Shown: positions 45,602 through 55,123, counted from the first letter of the stretch. The stretch: 64,000 nucleotides of DNA from an uncultured Hydrogenophaga sp. (GCF_958439165.1 NZ_OY288118.1:1-64000); one strand, 5' to 3'. A program made the numbers and translations. The notes: generated by a model from the sequence alone, not told the origin.

Positions 45602-46692
45602 AGGACGGAGGGGAAGGCGCTCAGGAGCGATGCGTTTTCGGCGGGGGTTCCCACCGTCAGCCGCAGGCAGCGGGCCAGCAACGGGTGCATTTTAGAAACA
45701 TTCTTGACCAGCAGACCGCGGGCCTTGAGACCGTCAAAGGCCCGCTGGGCATCGGGCACGCGCACCAGCACCATGTTGCCCTCGCTGGGGAAGGGCTCGA
45801 CGCCGGGCATGGCGGCCAGCGCAGCGATCAGCGACGCCCGCTCGCGACGGATCTCGGCGGCCTGTTCGGCGAACACCGTCTGGTGTTCCAGTGCGAACAG
45901 CGCACATTCGGCGTTGAGCACGCTGATGTTGTAGGGCGGGCGGAGCTTGTCGACCTCGGCCACCAGCCGGGCTGCCCCGACCATGTAGCCGATCCGCACA
46001 CCCGCCAGGCCGAACTTGGAGAGCGTGCGCATGAGCAGCACGTTGGCATGCGCCTGCGGGTCGGCGCGCATGGCGTCGAGCCAGGTGGTGCTGGAAAACG
46101 GCTGATACGCCTCGTCCATGACCACCAGTCCGCCGAACGCCGCTGCCTCGTCGATCAGCCGGCGGATCACGCCGGCGTCCCACAGGTTGGCGGTGGGGTT
46201 GTTGGGGTAGGCCAGGTAGGTGATGGCCGGGCGGTGCTGGCGCAGGGCCGCCACCATGGCGGCCTCGTCGAGCTGGAAATCGGCCGTCAAAGGCACACCA
46301 TGGAAATCCAGGCCCTGCAGGCGCGCGCTCATGGCGTACATCACAAAACCCGGTTCCGGCGCGAGGATGCTGGCGCCGGGCCGGTCGCAGCCCATGGCCA
46401 GCAGGGAAATGAGTTCGTCCGAGCCGTTGCCCAGCATCAGGCCGAAGCCGGGCGGCAGGTCGACATGCGCGGCCAGCGCCGCCTTGAGATCGTCCACCCG
46501 GGGGCCGGGGTAACGGTTCAGCGCCACGGCGCCGAGCCGTTCGCCAAGCGCCTGCTGCAGGGGCTGCGGCAGGCTGTACGGGTTCTCCATGGCGTCCAGC
46601 TTGACCATGCCGGAGGCATCCTGCACCGCATAGGCGTGCATGGACTGCACGTCCTGGCGGATCATCACCAGGGGGTCGGGTCGCTGGCTCAT
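45598..46692 (-). CDS. hisC: Histidinol-phosphate aminotransferase
   Basis: 364 residues, class I/II aminotransferase fold. The PLP lysine is K226 in TLSKFGLAGVRIG; LDAMENPYSLP and YPNNPTANLWD are substrate and cofactor motifs. It starts MSQRPDPLVMIRQDVQSM and overlaps hisD by 4 bases. Confidence 0.96.
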   Translation of the reverse strand: MSQRPDPLVMIRQDVQSMHAYAVQDASGMVKLDAMENPYSLPQPLQQALGERLGAVALNRYPGPRVDDLKAALAAHVDLPPGFGLMLGNGSDELISLLAMGCDRPGASILAPEPGFVMYAMSARLQGLDFHGVPLTADFQLDEAAMVAALRQHRPAITYLAYPNNPTANLWDAGVIRRLIDEAAAFGGLVVMDEAYQPFSSTTWLDAMRADPQAHANVLLMRTLSKFGLAGVRIGYMVGAARLVAEVDKLRPPYNISVLNAECALFALEHQTVFAEQAAEIRRERASLIAALAAMPGVEPFPSEGNMVLVRVPDAQRAFDGLKARGLLVKNVSKMHPLLARCLRLTVGTPAENASLLSAFPSVL

Positions 46693-48044
46693 GCACCACC
46701 CCGCATCGGCGGCACCGGGTCCAGCCGGAGTTCGGCGGCGCGGGCGTGGGCCTGCAGCCCCTCTCCGTAGGCCAGCTCGGCAGCCACCTGGCCCAGCGAT
46801 TGGGCGCCAGCGGCACTCACCTCGATCAGGCTGCTGCGTTTCTGGAAGTCGTACACGCCCAGCGGCGAGCTGAAACGGGCCGTGCCGCTGGTGGGCAGCA
46901 CGTGGTTGGGGCCGGCGCAGTAGTCGCCCAGGCTTTCGCTGGTGTAGGCGCCCAGGAAGATGGCGCCAGCGTGCTTGAGCAGCGGTTCCCACTGGTGCGG
47001 ATCGCGGCTGGACACCTCCAGGTGTTCCGGCGCGATGCGGTTGCTGATGGCGCAGGCCTCTTCCATGCTGCGGGTGTGGATGAGCGCACCGCGGTCGTTC
47101 AGGCTCTTGGCGATGATGGCCGCGCGCGGCATGGTGGGCAGCAGCCGGTCGATGGCGGCCTGCACCGCGTCGATGTAGGCCGCGTCCGGGCACAGCAGGA
47201 TGCTCTGGGCCAGCTCGTCGTGCTCGGCCTGGCTGAACAGATCCATGGCCACCCACTCGGCCGGCGTGGTGCCGTCGGCCAGCACCAGGATCTCGCTGGG
47301 GCCGGCGATCATGTCGATGCCCACGGTGCCGAACACATGCTTCTTGGCACTGGCCACATAGGCATTGCCCGGACCGGTGATCTTGTCGACCTTCGGCACG
47401 GTGGCCGTGCCGTAAGCCAGGGCAGCCACCGCCTGTGCACCGCCGATGGTGAAGGCGCGCGACACACCGGCCACATGGGCGGCGGCCAGCACCAGGGGGT
47501 TGCGCTCGCCGCGCGGCGTGGGCACCACCATGATGATCTCGGCCACGCCGGCCACGTGCGCCGGAATGGCGTTCATGAGCACGCTCGACGGATAGGCCGC
47601 CTTGCCGCCGGGCACATAGATGCCCACCCGGTCGAGCGGGGTCACCTTCTGGCCCAGCAGGGTGCCGTCTTCGTCGCGGTAGGTCCAGCTCTCGCCGCTG
47701 GCCCGCTTCTGGGCCTCGTGGTAGCTGCGCACCCGGCGGGCGGCGGCTTCCAGGGCCTGGCGCTGGGCGGCCGGCAGGCTGTCGAAGGCCGCCTTCAGCT
47801 CGACCTGGGTGAGTTCCAGCGCCTTCAGGCTGTCGACCTGCAGGCCGTCGAACCGGGCGGTGTACTCCAGCACAGCGGCGTCTCCACGGACGCGCACGTC
47901 GGCCAGGATGTCGGCCACCCGCTGCTCAATGGCGCCATCGGTCTCGGCCGACCAGTGCAGGCGCTGTGAGAAGGCGGTTTCGAAATCGGACTGGGCGGTG
48001 GACAGGCGCAGGGGTTTCGCCTGCAGCGAAAGGGGGGCGTTCAT
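46689..48044 (-). CDS. hisD: Histidinol dehydrogenase
   Basis: 451 residues; makes histidine from histidinol in two NAD steps with zinc. IDMIAGPSEILVLAD, DLFSQAEHDELAQS and IAPEHLEVSSRDP carry the zinc and catalytic residues (glutamate and histidine in the last block). The start MNAPLSLQAKPLRL has an N-terminus slightly longer than average. It overlaps hisG and hisC by 4 bases on each side. Confidence 0.97.
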   Translation of the reverse strand: MNAPLSLQAKPLRLSTAQSDFETAFSQRLHWSAETDGAIEQRVADILADVRVRGDAAVLEYTARFDGLQVDSLKALELTQVELKAAFDSLPAAQRQALEAAARRVRSYHEAQKRASGESWTYRDEDGTLLGQKVTPLDRVGIYVPGGKAAYPSSVLMNAIPAHVAGVAEIIMVVPTPRGERNPLVLAAAHVAGVSRAFTIGGAQAVAALAYGTATVPKVDKITGPGNAYVASAKKHVFGTVGIDMIAGPSEILVLADGTTPAEWVAMDLFSQAEHDELAQSILLCPDAAYIDAVQAAIDRLLPTMPRAAIIAKSLNDRGALIHTRSMEEACAISNRIAPEHLEVSSRDPHQWEPLLKHAGAIFLGAYTSESLGDYCAGPNHVLPTSGTARFSSPLGVYDFQKRSSLIEVSAAGAQSLGQVAAELAYGEGLQAHARAAELRLDPVPPMRGGA

Positions 48045-48700
48045 GTGAGGGCCTCCTGCACGGTGGCAGCGGCAAAGGCGTCGAGCAGCGGACGCAGGCG
48101 GGCCTGCTTGAGCTTGAGCGACGCCTGGTTGACCACCAGCCGCGAGCTGATGTCCATGATGCGTTCCACCTCCACCAGCTGGTTGGCCTTGAGGGTGTTG
48201 CCGGTGGAGACCAGATCGACGATGGCGTCGGCCAGGCCGGTCAGGGGTGCCAGCTCCATGCTGCCGTAGAGCTTGATCAGGTCCACATGCACACCCTTGG
48301 TGGCGAAGAACTCGCGGGCGATGGTGGTGTACTTGGTGGCCACGCGCAGGCGCGAGCCCTGCCGGACTGCGGTGGCGTAGTCGAAGTCGGAACGCACCGC
48401 CACGCTCACGCGGCAGCGCGCAATGCGCAGATCGAGAGGCTGGTACAGCCCCTGGCCGCCGTGCTCGATGAGGGTGTCCTTGCCGGTCACGCCCAGGTCG
48501 GCTCCCCCGTGTTCCACATAGGTGGGCACATCGGTGGCGCGCACCAGCACCACCCGCACGCCGGGCTGGTTTGTCGGCAGGATCAGCTTGCGCGACTTTT
48601 CGGGATCTTCGAGCACCTCGATGCCGGCCGCCTGGAGCAGCGGCAGGGTCTCGTCGAAGATGCGGCCCTTGGACAGGGCCAGGGTGATGGTGTCGTTCAT
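48041..48700 (-). CDS. hisG: ATP phosphoribosyltransferase, short form
   Basis: 219 residues; commits ATP and PRPP to histidine synthesis. It is the short form that lacks the C-terminal regulatory domain, so it needs HisZ for activity and feedback inhibition; hisZ is not in the window. GLADAIVDLVSTGNTLKANQL is the PRPP loop region. Overlaps murA by 4 bases. Confidence 0.96.
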   Translation of the reverse strand: MNDTITLALSKGRIFDETLPLLQAAGIEVLEDPEKSRKLILPTNQPGVRVVLVRATDVPTYVEHGGADLGVTGKDTLIEHGGQGLYQPLDLRIARCRVSVAVRSDFDYATAVRQGSRLRVATKYTTIAREFFATKGVHVDLIKLYGSMELAPLTGLADAIVDLVSTGNTLKANQLVEVERIMDISSRLVVNQASLKLKQARLRPLLDAFAAATVQEALT

Positions 48701-49974
48701 GAGATGCGTTCGATATCGGCCCCGATGGCGCGCAGCTTGGCTTCCATCTGGTCGTAGCCGCGGTCGAGGTGGTAGATGCGGTCGACCACCGTCTCGCCAT
48801 CGGCCACCAGTCCGGCGATCACGAGGCTGGCGGATGCACGCAGGTCGGTGGCCATCACGGTGGCACCCGACAGGCGCTGCACGCCCTCGATGACCGCCAC
48901 CTTGCCGTCGGTCTGGATGTGGGCCCCCAGCCGCACCAGCTCGTTCACGTGCATGAACCGGTTTTCGAAGATGGTCTCGGTGACCTTGCTGGTGCCCTGC
49001 GAGATGCAGTTGAGCGCCATGAACTGGGCCTGCATGTCGGTCGGGAAGCCGGGGTATTCGGTGGTGCGGAAGGTCTGGGCCTTCAGGCGCCCGCTGGCGC
49101 GGATGCGGATGAAGTCACCGGCGGCATTGCGGCCCGCCTCGATCTCGGCCCCCGCCTCCAGCAGCTTGTCGATGACGGCGTCCAGGTGGTCGGCGCGGCC
49201 GTGGCGCAGCACCACGTCCCCGCCGGTGGCGGCCACCGCGCACAGAAAGGTGCCGGCCTCGATGCGGTCGGCCACCACGCGGTGGGTGCAGTCCTGCAGG
49301 CGGTCGACCCCCTGCACATGGATGCGGCTGGTGCCGTGCCCTTCGATCCGCGCGCCCATGGCGATCAGCATCTCGGCCAGATCACCGATCTCCGGTTCCT
49401 GGGCTGCGTTTTCCAGCAGGGTCTCGCCCTCGGCCAGGGCGGCTGCCATCAGGAAGTTCTCGGTCCCGGTGACCGTGACCATGTCGGTGGCAATGCGCGC
49501 ACCGTGCAGCCGGCTGCGGCCGGCCGGCAGGCGGGCCACCATGTAGCCGTGCTCGACAACGATCTCGGCACCCATGGCCTGCATGCCCTTGATGTGCTGG
49601 TCGACCGGGCGCGAGCCGATGGCGCAACCGCCGGGCAGCGACACCTTGGCATGGCCGAAACGGGCCAGCAGCGGCCCGAGCACCAGCACCGACGCCCGCA
49701 TGGTCTTGACCAGGTCGTAGGGCGCTTCCGGACGCAGGGTGTCGGGCGCCCGCAGCGTGACGCTGCCGGGCTCGTCGGTGCGGGTCTGCACGCCCATGTT
49801 CTCCAGCAGCTGACGCATGGTCGTGACGTCGCGCAGCCGCGGCACGTTCTGCAGCGTCACCGGTGCTTCGGTCAGCAGGGCTGCGCACAGCTCGGGCAGG
49901 GCCGCGTTCTTGGCCCCGGAGACCGGCACCTCGCCGCTCAGGGTGTTGCCACCTCGGATTCGGAGTTTGTCCAT
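48697..49974 (-). CDS. murA: UDP-GlcNAc enolpyruvyl transferase
   Basis: 425 residues; first committed step of peptidoglycan synthesis. K22/N23 (GAKNAALPELC) and the catalytic cysteine C117 (LPGGCAIGSRPVDQH) are present, so it is fosfomycin-sensitive in principle. Its TGA overlaps hisG by 4 bases and it starts 1 base after ibaG. The coupling of cell-wall and histidine genes is typical of betaproteobacteria. Confidence 0.97.
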   Translation of the reverse strand: MDKLRIRGGNTLSGEVPVSGAKNAALPELCAALLTEAPVTLQNVPRLRDVTTMRQLLENMGVQTRTDEPGSVTLRAPDTLRPEAPYDLVKTMRASVLVLGPLLARFGHAKVSLPGGCAIGSRPVDQHIKGMQAMGAEIVVEHGYMVARLPAGRSRLHGARIATDMVTVTGTENFLMAAALAEGETLLENAAQEPEIGDLAEMLIAMGARIEGHGTSRIHVQGVDRLQDCTHRVVADRIEAGTFLCAVAATGGDVVLRHGRADHLDAVIDKLLEAGAEIEAGRNAAGDFIRIRASGRLKAQTFRTTEYPGFPTDMQAQFMALNCISQGTSKVTETIFENRFMHVNELVRLGAHIQTDGKVAVIEGVQRLSGATVMATDLRASASLVIAGLVADGETVVDRIYHLDRGYDQMEAKLRAIGADIERIS

Positions 49975-49975
49975 G

Positions 49976-50215
49976 TCAGGCCTGTGCCGCCCATTCGGCG
50001 GGGGTATGGGTCTTCATCGAGAGGGCATGGACCTCGTCGGTGCGGATGCGTTCACCCAGCGTGGCATACACCCGCTGGTGGCGCTGGATCAGCCGCAGCC
50101 CTTCGAAGGCCGGCGAGACGATCACGGCAGCCCAGTGCCGACCGTCGCCGGTGACCTCGATGTGATCGCACGGCAGTCCGGCAGCGATGATGTTCTGAAG
50201 GTCTTGGGCAGTCAT
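49976..50215 (-). CDS. ibaG: BolA-family protein IbaG
   Basis: 79 residues, helix-turn KH-like fold. HIEVTGDGRHWAAVIVSPAF and RIRTDEVHALSMKTHTPAEW contain the conserved histidines used with monothiol glutaredoxins in cluster transfer. The MurA-side position matches E. coli yrbA/ibaG. The grxD product at 9.7 kb is a likely partner type. Lies 1 base after the ABC permease gene. Confidence 0.93.
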   Translation of the reverse strand: MTAQDLQNIIAAGLPCDHIEVTGDGRHWAAVIVSPAFEGLRLIQRHQRVYATLGERIRTDEVHALSMKTHTPAEWAAQA

Positions 50216-50216
50216 G

Positions 50217-50972
50217 TCAGTGTCGGATCTTGTAGCCGGTCTTGAGGAGGTGCAGGGCCAGCAGGCTCACGGCCGCCAGGGCGGTGGCCACCAGACCCAG
50301 GCTGACCCACGGCGAGACGTCGCTCTGGCCGAAAAAGCCGTAGCGGAAGCCGTCGATCATGTAGAAGAAGGGGTTGAGGTGGCTGACCTGCTGCCAGAAA
50401 GCAGGCAGGGAGTGGATGGAGTAGAACACGCCCGAGAGGAAGGTCATGGGCACGATGATGAAGTTCTGGAAGGCCGCCATCTGGTCGAACTTCTCGGCCC
50501 AGAGGCCGGCGATCACGCCGAGCGCACCCAGCAGGGCGGCGCCCATCAGGCCGAAAGCCACGATCCACAGCGGGGCCACCACGGTCGGCTGGGCGAACCA
50601 CCAGGTGGCCAGCATCACGCCGGCACCCACCGCCATGCCGCGGACCACCGACGATCCCACATAGGCCACGAACCAGGCCCGGTGCGAGAGCGGCGTGAGC
50701 AGCAGGAAGACCAGGTTGCCCATGATCTTGCTCTGGATGAGCGAGCTGCTGCTGTTGGCAAAGGCGTTCTGCAGCACGCTCATCATCACCAGCCCGGGCA
50801 GGAGGAAGGCGGTGTAGCTGACCGAGTCGTACACCTCCACCCGGTCTTCCAGCACGTGACCGAAGATCAGCAGGTACAGGATGGCCGTGATGACCGGCGC
50901 TGCCACCGTCTGGAAACCGACCTTCCAGAACCGCAGCACCTCCTTGTAGAACAGGGTCTGCCAGCCGGTCAT
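50217..50972 (-). CDS. ABC-2 type transporter permease (YadH-like)
   Basis: 251 residues with six membrane spans: about 22-40, 60-80, 105-130, 138-160, 170-188 and 222-245. NSSSSLIQSKIMGNLVFLLLTPLSHRAWF is the ABC-2 signature area. It forms an exporter with the ATPase encoded upstream, overlapping by 4 bases. Substrate unknown; homologues YadG/YadH are likewise uncharacterised. Confidence 0.9.
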   Translation of the reverse strand: MTGWQTLFYKEVLRFWKVGFQTVAAPVITAILYLLIFGHVLEDRVEVYDSVSYTAFLLPGLVMMSVLQNAFANSSSSLIQSKIMGNLVFLLLTPLSHRAWFVAYVGSSVVRGMAVGAGVMLATWWFAQPTVVAPLWIVAFGLMGAALLGALGVIAGLWAEKFDQMAAFQNFIIVPMTFLSGVFYSIHSLPAFWQQVSHLNPFFYMIDGFRYGFFGQSDVSPWVSLGLVATALAAVSLLALHLLKTGYKIRH

Positions 50973-51925
50973 GCTGCCACCTCTTCTTCAGCGGCGGCGG
51001 CTGGCGGTGCCGCCACGGGCGAGGGCGTGCCGGTCAGGGCCAGGAAGACGTCTTCCAGATCGGGCTTGCGGATCTCGATGTCCTCGGGCGTGACGCCGGC
51101 CTCCCGCAATCGGGCCAGTGTCCGCTCGACCGCCAGGGCATCGGTGACCGGCAGCTGCACCACCCGGCCGGTGACGCGGGCCTGGCTGGCCAGATCGACC
51201 GGAAGCGCCGCGTCGGTCTTGAACCGCAGCACCTGCGAGGAAGAACGGGCCAGCAGGGACGATGTGCTTTCCAGTGCCACCACATGCCCCTGCTTGAGCA
51301 TCGCGATGCGGTTGCACAAGGCCTCGGCCTCTTCCAGGTAGTGGGTGGTCAGCAGCACGGTGCTGCCCAGCCGCTTGTTCAGGCCGGAAATGAACTGCCA
51401 CAGGGTCTGGCGCAGCTCCACATCCACGCCCGCAGTGGGCTCGTCGAGCACGATGACCGGCGGCTTGTGCACCAGCGCCTGCGCGATCAGCACGCGGCGC
51501 TTCATGCCGCCGGAGAGCTGGCGCATGTTGGCGTTGGCCTTGTCCGCCAGACCGAGGCCGGTCAGCAGCTCGTCGATCCAGTCGTCGTTGTGGCGCACGC
51601 CGAAATACCCGGACTGAATGCGCAGCGCCTCGCGCACGTTGAAGAACGGATCGAACACCAGTTCCTGGGGCACGACGCCCAGCTGACGGCGGGCAGCCTG
51701 GTAATCGGCCTGGACATCGTGGCCCAGCACCGTCACCCGGCCTTCGGTGGCACGACTGAGGCCGGCCAGGATGCTGATGAGAGTGGTCTTGCCGGCACCA
51801 TTCGGCCCGAGCAGGCCGAAGAACTCACCGGGCTCGATGTCGAAGGACACCGAACTCAGGGCCTGGAAGGCTCCACGCGCGGTGCGGTAAGTCTTGGAAA
51901 CGTTCTGGAAGGAAACAGCAGGCAT
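50969..51925 (-). CDS. ABC transporter ATPase (YadG-like)
   Basis: 318 residues. Walker A GPNGAGKT (40-47), signature LSGGMKRR (137-144), Walker B VIVLDEPT (157-164) and the D-loop follow. The C-terminal part (about 220-300) is the extra domain seen in drug/polymer exporters (DRA family), ending in an alanine-rich tail. A possible -10 box TAAAAT lies in the 94-bp gap before it. Stands between mlaB and the permease gene. Confidence 0.93.
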   Translation of the reverse strand: MPAVSFQNVSKTYRTARGAFQALSSVSFDIEPGEFFGLLGPNGAGKTTLISILAGLSRATEGRVTVLGHDVQADYQAARRQLGVVPQELVFDPFFNVREALRIQSGYFGVRHNDDWIDELLTGLGLADKANANMRQLSGGMKRRVLIAQALVHKPPVIVLDEPTAGVDVELRQTLWQFISGLNKRLGSTVLLTTHYLEEAEALCNRIAMLKQGHVVALESTSSLLARSSSQVLRFKTDAALPVDLASQARVTGRVVQLPVTDALAVERTLARLREAGVTPEDIEIRKPDLEDVFLALTGTPSPVAAPPAAAAEEEVAA

Positions 51926-52019
51926 GCGCGGGCGGGACCACAGGTCTCACCGGTCGGGCGCAGACGATCTGCGGCAGCGGGTGAGCCGGCCATTTTAAGG
52001 CTCGGGGCCACCGGCCGCC

Positions 52020-52307
52020 TCAGGCCGGGAGAAGCGACTCCACGCCGTATAGGGCCAACAGGTCGCGCAGCCGGACGGGCAGCCCGGTCACCTGCAGCGC
52101 CTTTCCCTGCTCCTGCAGGTGTCGGCCCACCTCGAGGAGCACCGCCACGGCGGAAGAATCGAAATGCACCAACGCGGATGCGTCCACCGGCACGACAGGA
52201 CCCGGCTGGGACGTCACGGCGAGCTGGAGGAGCTTGAGTGTGGCCGCTGCCTCGTCCAGGGTCAGGCGTTCAGGCAGGCGGGCCACAGGGGTCACGGGAT
52301 CGGTCAC
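52020..52307 (-). CDS. mlaB: STAS-domain protein MlaB
   Basis: 95 residues; STAS fold with VPVDASALVHFDSSAVAVLLEV (serine S51 region), which binds MlaF and activates the MlaFEDB phospholipid transporter. Low sequence identity is normal for the family; position next to mlaC supports it. 16 bases after mlaC. Confidence 0.88.
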   Translation of the reverse strand: MTDPVTPVARLPERLTLDEAAATLKLLQLAVTSQPGPVVPVDASALVHFDSSAVAVLLEVGRHLQEQGKALQVTGLPVRLRDLLALYGVESLLPA

Positions 52308-52323
52308 GGGAAGATCAGGGAAT

Positions 52324-52944
52324 TCAGCTGCGCGCGCTGTTGGCTTTGTTGCGCTGGGCCAGCGAGGTGATCAGGCCATCGATGCCTTTGGCCGAGATCT
52401 CCTGGGCAAACTGTGTGCGGTAGGTTTCCACCAGCCAGACGCCCAGCACGTTGATGTCGTAGATCTTCCAGCCGCCGGGGCTCTTCTCGAGGCGGTAGTC
52501 GAGCTGGATCGGCTCACCCTTGCCGCGAACCTCGCTGCGGACCACGACCTCGGTGTCGGCCGGCTGCATGCGCAGCGGCTTGAAGCTCAGGGTCTGGTCC
52601 TTGACCTCGCCGAGCGCGCCCGAGTAGGTGCGCACCAGCAGTGTCTTGAACTCGTCCTGCAGCTTCTGCTGCTGCTCGGGGGTGGCCTGACGCCAGAAGC
52701 GGCCCACCGCGGAAGCGGTCATGCGCGTGAAGTTCACGTTGGGCATGATCCGGGTGTCGACCAGATTGACGATGCGGTTGATGTCGCCCGCCTGGATGGC
52801 CGGATCGGCCTTCACGGCGGTGAGCACCTCGCTGGAGATGCGTTTGACGAGCGCGTCGGGGGCCTCGTCGGCTGCGGCGGCAGGCAGGGCCCATGCGGCA
52901 GCGGACAGGGTGACGATGGCCAGCCAGGTACGGCGCTGGATCAT
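52324..52944 (-). CDS. mlaC: Periplasmic phospholipid-binding protein MlaC
   Basis: 206 residues from MIQRRTWLAIV, preceded by AAAGGA; an upstream ATG at 52983 is not needed. Signal peptide to about 29 (ALPAAAA-D). The Tol-Tol type fold shows VNLVDTRIMPNVNFTRMTASAVGRFW and YDINVLGVWLVETYRTQFAQEI. Carries lipids between MlaA in the outer membrane and MlaD. Starts 135 bp after mlaA. Confidence 0.95.
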   Translation of the reverse strand: MIQRRTWLAIVTLSAAAWALPAAAADEAPDALVKRISSEVLTAVKADPAIQAGDINRIVNLVDTRIMPNVNFTRMTASAVGRFWRQATPEQQQKLQDEFKTLLVRTYSGALGEVKDQTLSFKPLRMQPADTEVVVRSEVRGKGEPIQLDYRLEKSPGGWKIYDINVLGVWLVETYRTQFAQEISAKGIDGLITSLAQRNKANSARS

Positions 52945-53079
52945 GGAGATTCCTTTCGGTGGGAGCGACCCTGGTGGGGTCAAGCGCTCGGGATGTCGAT
53001 GGTAGGTGTCGGACCGGCGAGCTTCGTGTCCGGTTCCCGGGTCATTCGTTGCGATTCGTTTCGACGCCGAAGGAAGTGA

Positions 53080-53814
53080 TCACTCACCATCTCCGATGCC
53101 GATGCCCTTGTCGATCATGCTGTCGATCTGATTCTGGCGCCGGTTGAGGTAGAAGTCGCGGGTGAAGCTGTACTTGTCGAGTGCGGCTTCCTCCAGCACA
53201 TTGCCGGCGCCGAGCAGGCCGGCCCGGATGTCCACCACTTCCAGCGCCCACAAAGCATTGCGGTTGGCCTTGTTGTCCAGCTGGTTGAGCGGGTCGGCAG
53301 CCAGGTCGACCACCAGACCGCCGGTGTCACGCACCGACGAGGGGCCCAGGAAAGGCAGGACCACATACGGCCCGGACGGCACGCCCCAGCGACCCAGGGT
53401 CTGGCCAAAGTCGATCTTGGTGCGCGGGATGCCGGCCTCGCTGGCGATGTCCAGCACGCCGCCCAGCCCGAACACCGTATTGACGCTGAAACGCATCAGG
53501 TTCTCGCCCGCCTCCTTGGGCCGCAGCTGGAACATGGCGTTGAAGGTCGACCACAGGTCACCCAGGTTCGAGAAGAAGTTGTTGACGCCGGTGCGCACCG
53601 GCTGCGGTGTGACCTCGACATACGCAGTGGCCACCGGCTTGACCACGGCCGTGTCGACCGCGTCGTTGAAGCGGTACACGCCCCGGTTGAACGGCTCCAG
53701 CGGGTCGTTCGGATTGGCATCCGGTCCGGTCGCGCAGCCGGTCAGCAGCGCAGTCAGACCCGCCAGCAGGAACAGGTGCACGCGGCGAGCGATGAAATTC
53801 GTGAGGGTCATCAT
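53080..53814 (-). CDS. mlaA: Outer-membrane lipoprotein MlaA (VacJ)
   Basis: 244 residues. Lipobox LLTGC (C27 or near) for lipidation; the mature part has NDPLEPFNRGVYRFNDAVD and FGQTLGRWGVPSGPYVVLPFLGPSSVRD, family hallmarks. It removes misplaced phospholipids from the outer leaflet. In E. coli vacJ lies elsewhere; here it is inside the mla cluster between mlaD and mlaC. Confidence 0.95.
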   Translation of the reverse strand: MMTLTNFIARRVHLFLLAGLTALLTGCATGPDANPNDPLEPFNRGVYRFNDAVDTAVVKPVATAYVEVTPQPVRTGVNNFFSNLGDLWSTFNAMFQLRPKEAGENLMRFSVNTVFGLGGVLDIASEAGIPRTKIDFGQTLGRWGVPSGPYVVLPFLGPSSVRDTGGLVVDLAADPLNQLDNKANRNALWALEVVDIRAGLLGAGNVLEEAALDKYSFTRDFYLNRRQNQIDSMIDKGIGIGDGE

Positions 53815-53841
53815 GGGGAGTCTCCGGGTACGAAAGCGGGC

Positions 53842-54321
53842 TTACTGGGACTCGTCGGCGGGTTTGCCTTCGGCAGCCTTGTTGAACAGGAACTGGCCGA
53901 TCAGGTTCTCGAGAATGACGGCGGACTGGGTCTGGGTGATCACGGCCCCCTGGGCGATGTTCTCGGGATCGCCGCCCGGTTCGATGCCGATGTACTGCTC
54001 GCCCAGCAGACCGCTGGTGAGGATCTTCATGGAACTGTCCTTCGGAAAGGCGTAGCGGGACTCCAGTGCCAGCACCACATTGCCCTGGAAGGTCTTGTCG
54101 TCGAAGGTGATGGCCTCGACCCGCCCGACGACCACGCCGGCACTGCGGACCGCCGCTCGGGGCTTGAGACCGCCGATGTTGTCGAAACGGGCAGTCACCT
54201 TGTAGGTGGGTTCGAAGTTGAGGGACAGCAGGTTGGCCGACTGCAAAGCCAGAAACAGCAGGGCGGCCGCGCCGATCAGCACGAAGAGGCCGACCCAGAC
54301 ATCGTTCTTGGAAGTGTTCAT
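53842..54321 (-). CDS. mlaD: MCE-domain protein MlaD
   Basis: 159 residues: one N-terminal membrane helix (VWVGLFVLIGAAALLFLALQ) and an MCE domain (about 38-120, YKVTARFDNIGGLKPRAAV). It forms the hexameric lipid-binding ring of the Mla transporter. 19 bases after mlaE. Confidence 0.95.
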   Translation of the reverse strand: MNTSKNDVWVGLFVLIGAAALLFLALQSANLLSLNFEPTYKVTARFDNIGGLKPRAAVRSAGVVVGRVEAITFDDKTFQGNVVLALESRYAFPKDSSMKILTSGLLGEQYIGIEPGGDPENIAQGAVITQTQSAVILENLIGQFLFNKAAEGKPADESQ

Positions 54322-54340
54322 GGTGGACGGGTCCTGAAAA

Positions 54341-55123
54341 TCAGATGCTGAACATCATGGCGGTGAGGACGAAGTCGAGTCCGAGCACCGCGAGGGAGGC
54401 CACCACCACAGTGCGGGTGGTGGCACGCGAGACGCCTTCGGGCGTGGGCTGTGCCATGAAGCCCTGCAGCAGGGCCACGAAGGTGACGGTGAAGCCGAAG
54501 ACGACGCTCTTGATGACGCCGTTGCCTACGTCGGCCCAGACATCGACGCCGCCTTGCATCTGGCTCCAGAAGGCCCCCGAATCGACGCCGATCATGAGCA
54601 CGCCCACCACCCAGCCGCCGATGACACCGACCGCACTGAACACGGCGGCCAGCAGCGGCAGGGTGATCACGCCGGCCCAGAAGCGCGGCGCCAGCACCCG
54701 CTTTACCGGGTCGACCGCCATCATCTCCATGGCGCTGAGCTGCTCGCCGGCCTTCATCAGGCCGATCTCGGCGGTGAGCGAGGTGCCGGCCCGGCCGGCA
54801 AACAGCAGCGCGCTGACCACCGGCCCGAGCTCCCGCACCAGGGAAAGCGCCACCAGCAGACCCAGCGCCTCGGTGGCTCCGTAACGCTGCAGCGTGTAGT
54901 AGCCCTGCAGCCCCAGCACGAAGCCGACGAACAGGCCCGAGACGCCAATGATGGCCAGCGAATAGTTGCCCAGGAAATGGATCTGGTCGCGAACCAGACC
55001 GAAACGGCGCAGGCTGGGACCGATGAGCGCCAGCAGGCGGATGAACAGGCGTGCGGCCAGGCCGATGCCGGCCAGCTGCAAGCGCACGGCTCGACCCACG
55101 CGGGCGGGATGCAGGGCCTTCAT
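54341..55123 (-). CDS. mlaE: Mla transporter permease MlaE
   Basis: 260 residues with five to six membrane segments. The family core GPVVSALLFAGRAGTSLTAEIGLMKAGEQLSAMEMM (about 106-141) is present. Overlaps mlaF by 4 bases. Confidence 0.96.
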   Translation of the reverse strand: MKALHPARVGRAVRLQLAGIGLAARLFIRLLALIGPSLRRFGLVRDQIHFLGNYSLAIIGVSGLFVGFVLGLQGYYTLQRYGATEALGLLVALSLVRELGPVVSALLFAGRAGTSLTAEIGLMKAGEQLSAMEMMAVDPVKRVLAPRFWAGVITLPLLAAVFSAVGVIGGWVVGVLMIGVDSGAFWSQMQGGVDVWADVGNGVIKSVVFGFTVTFVALLQGFMAQPTPEGVSRATTRTVVVASLAVLGLDFVLTAMMFSI

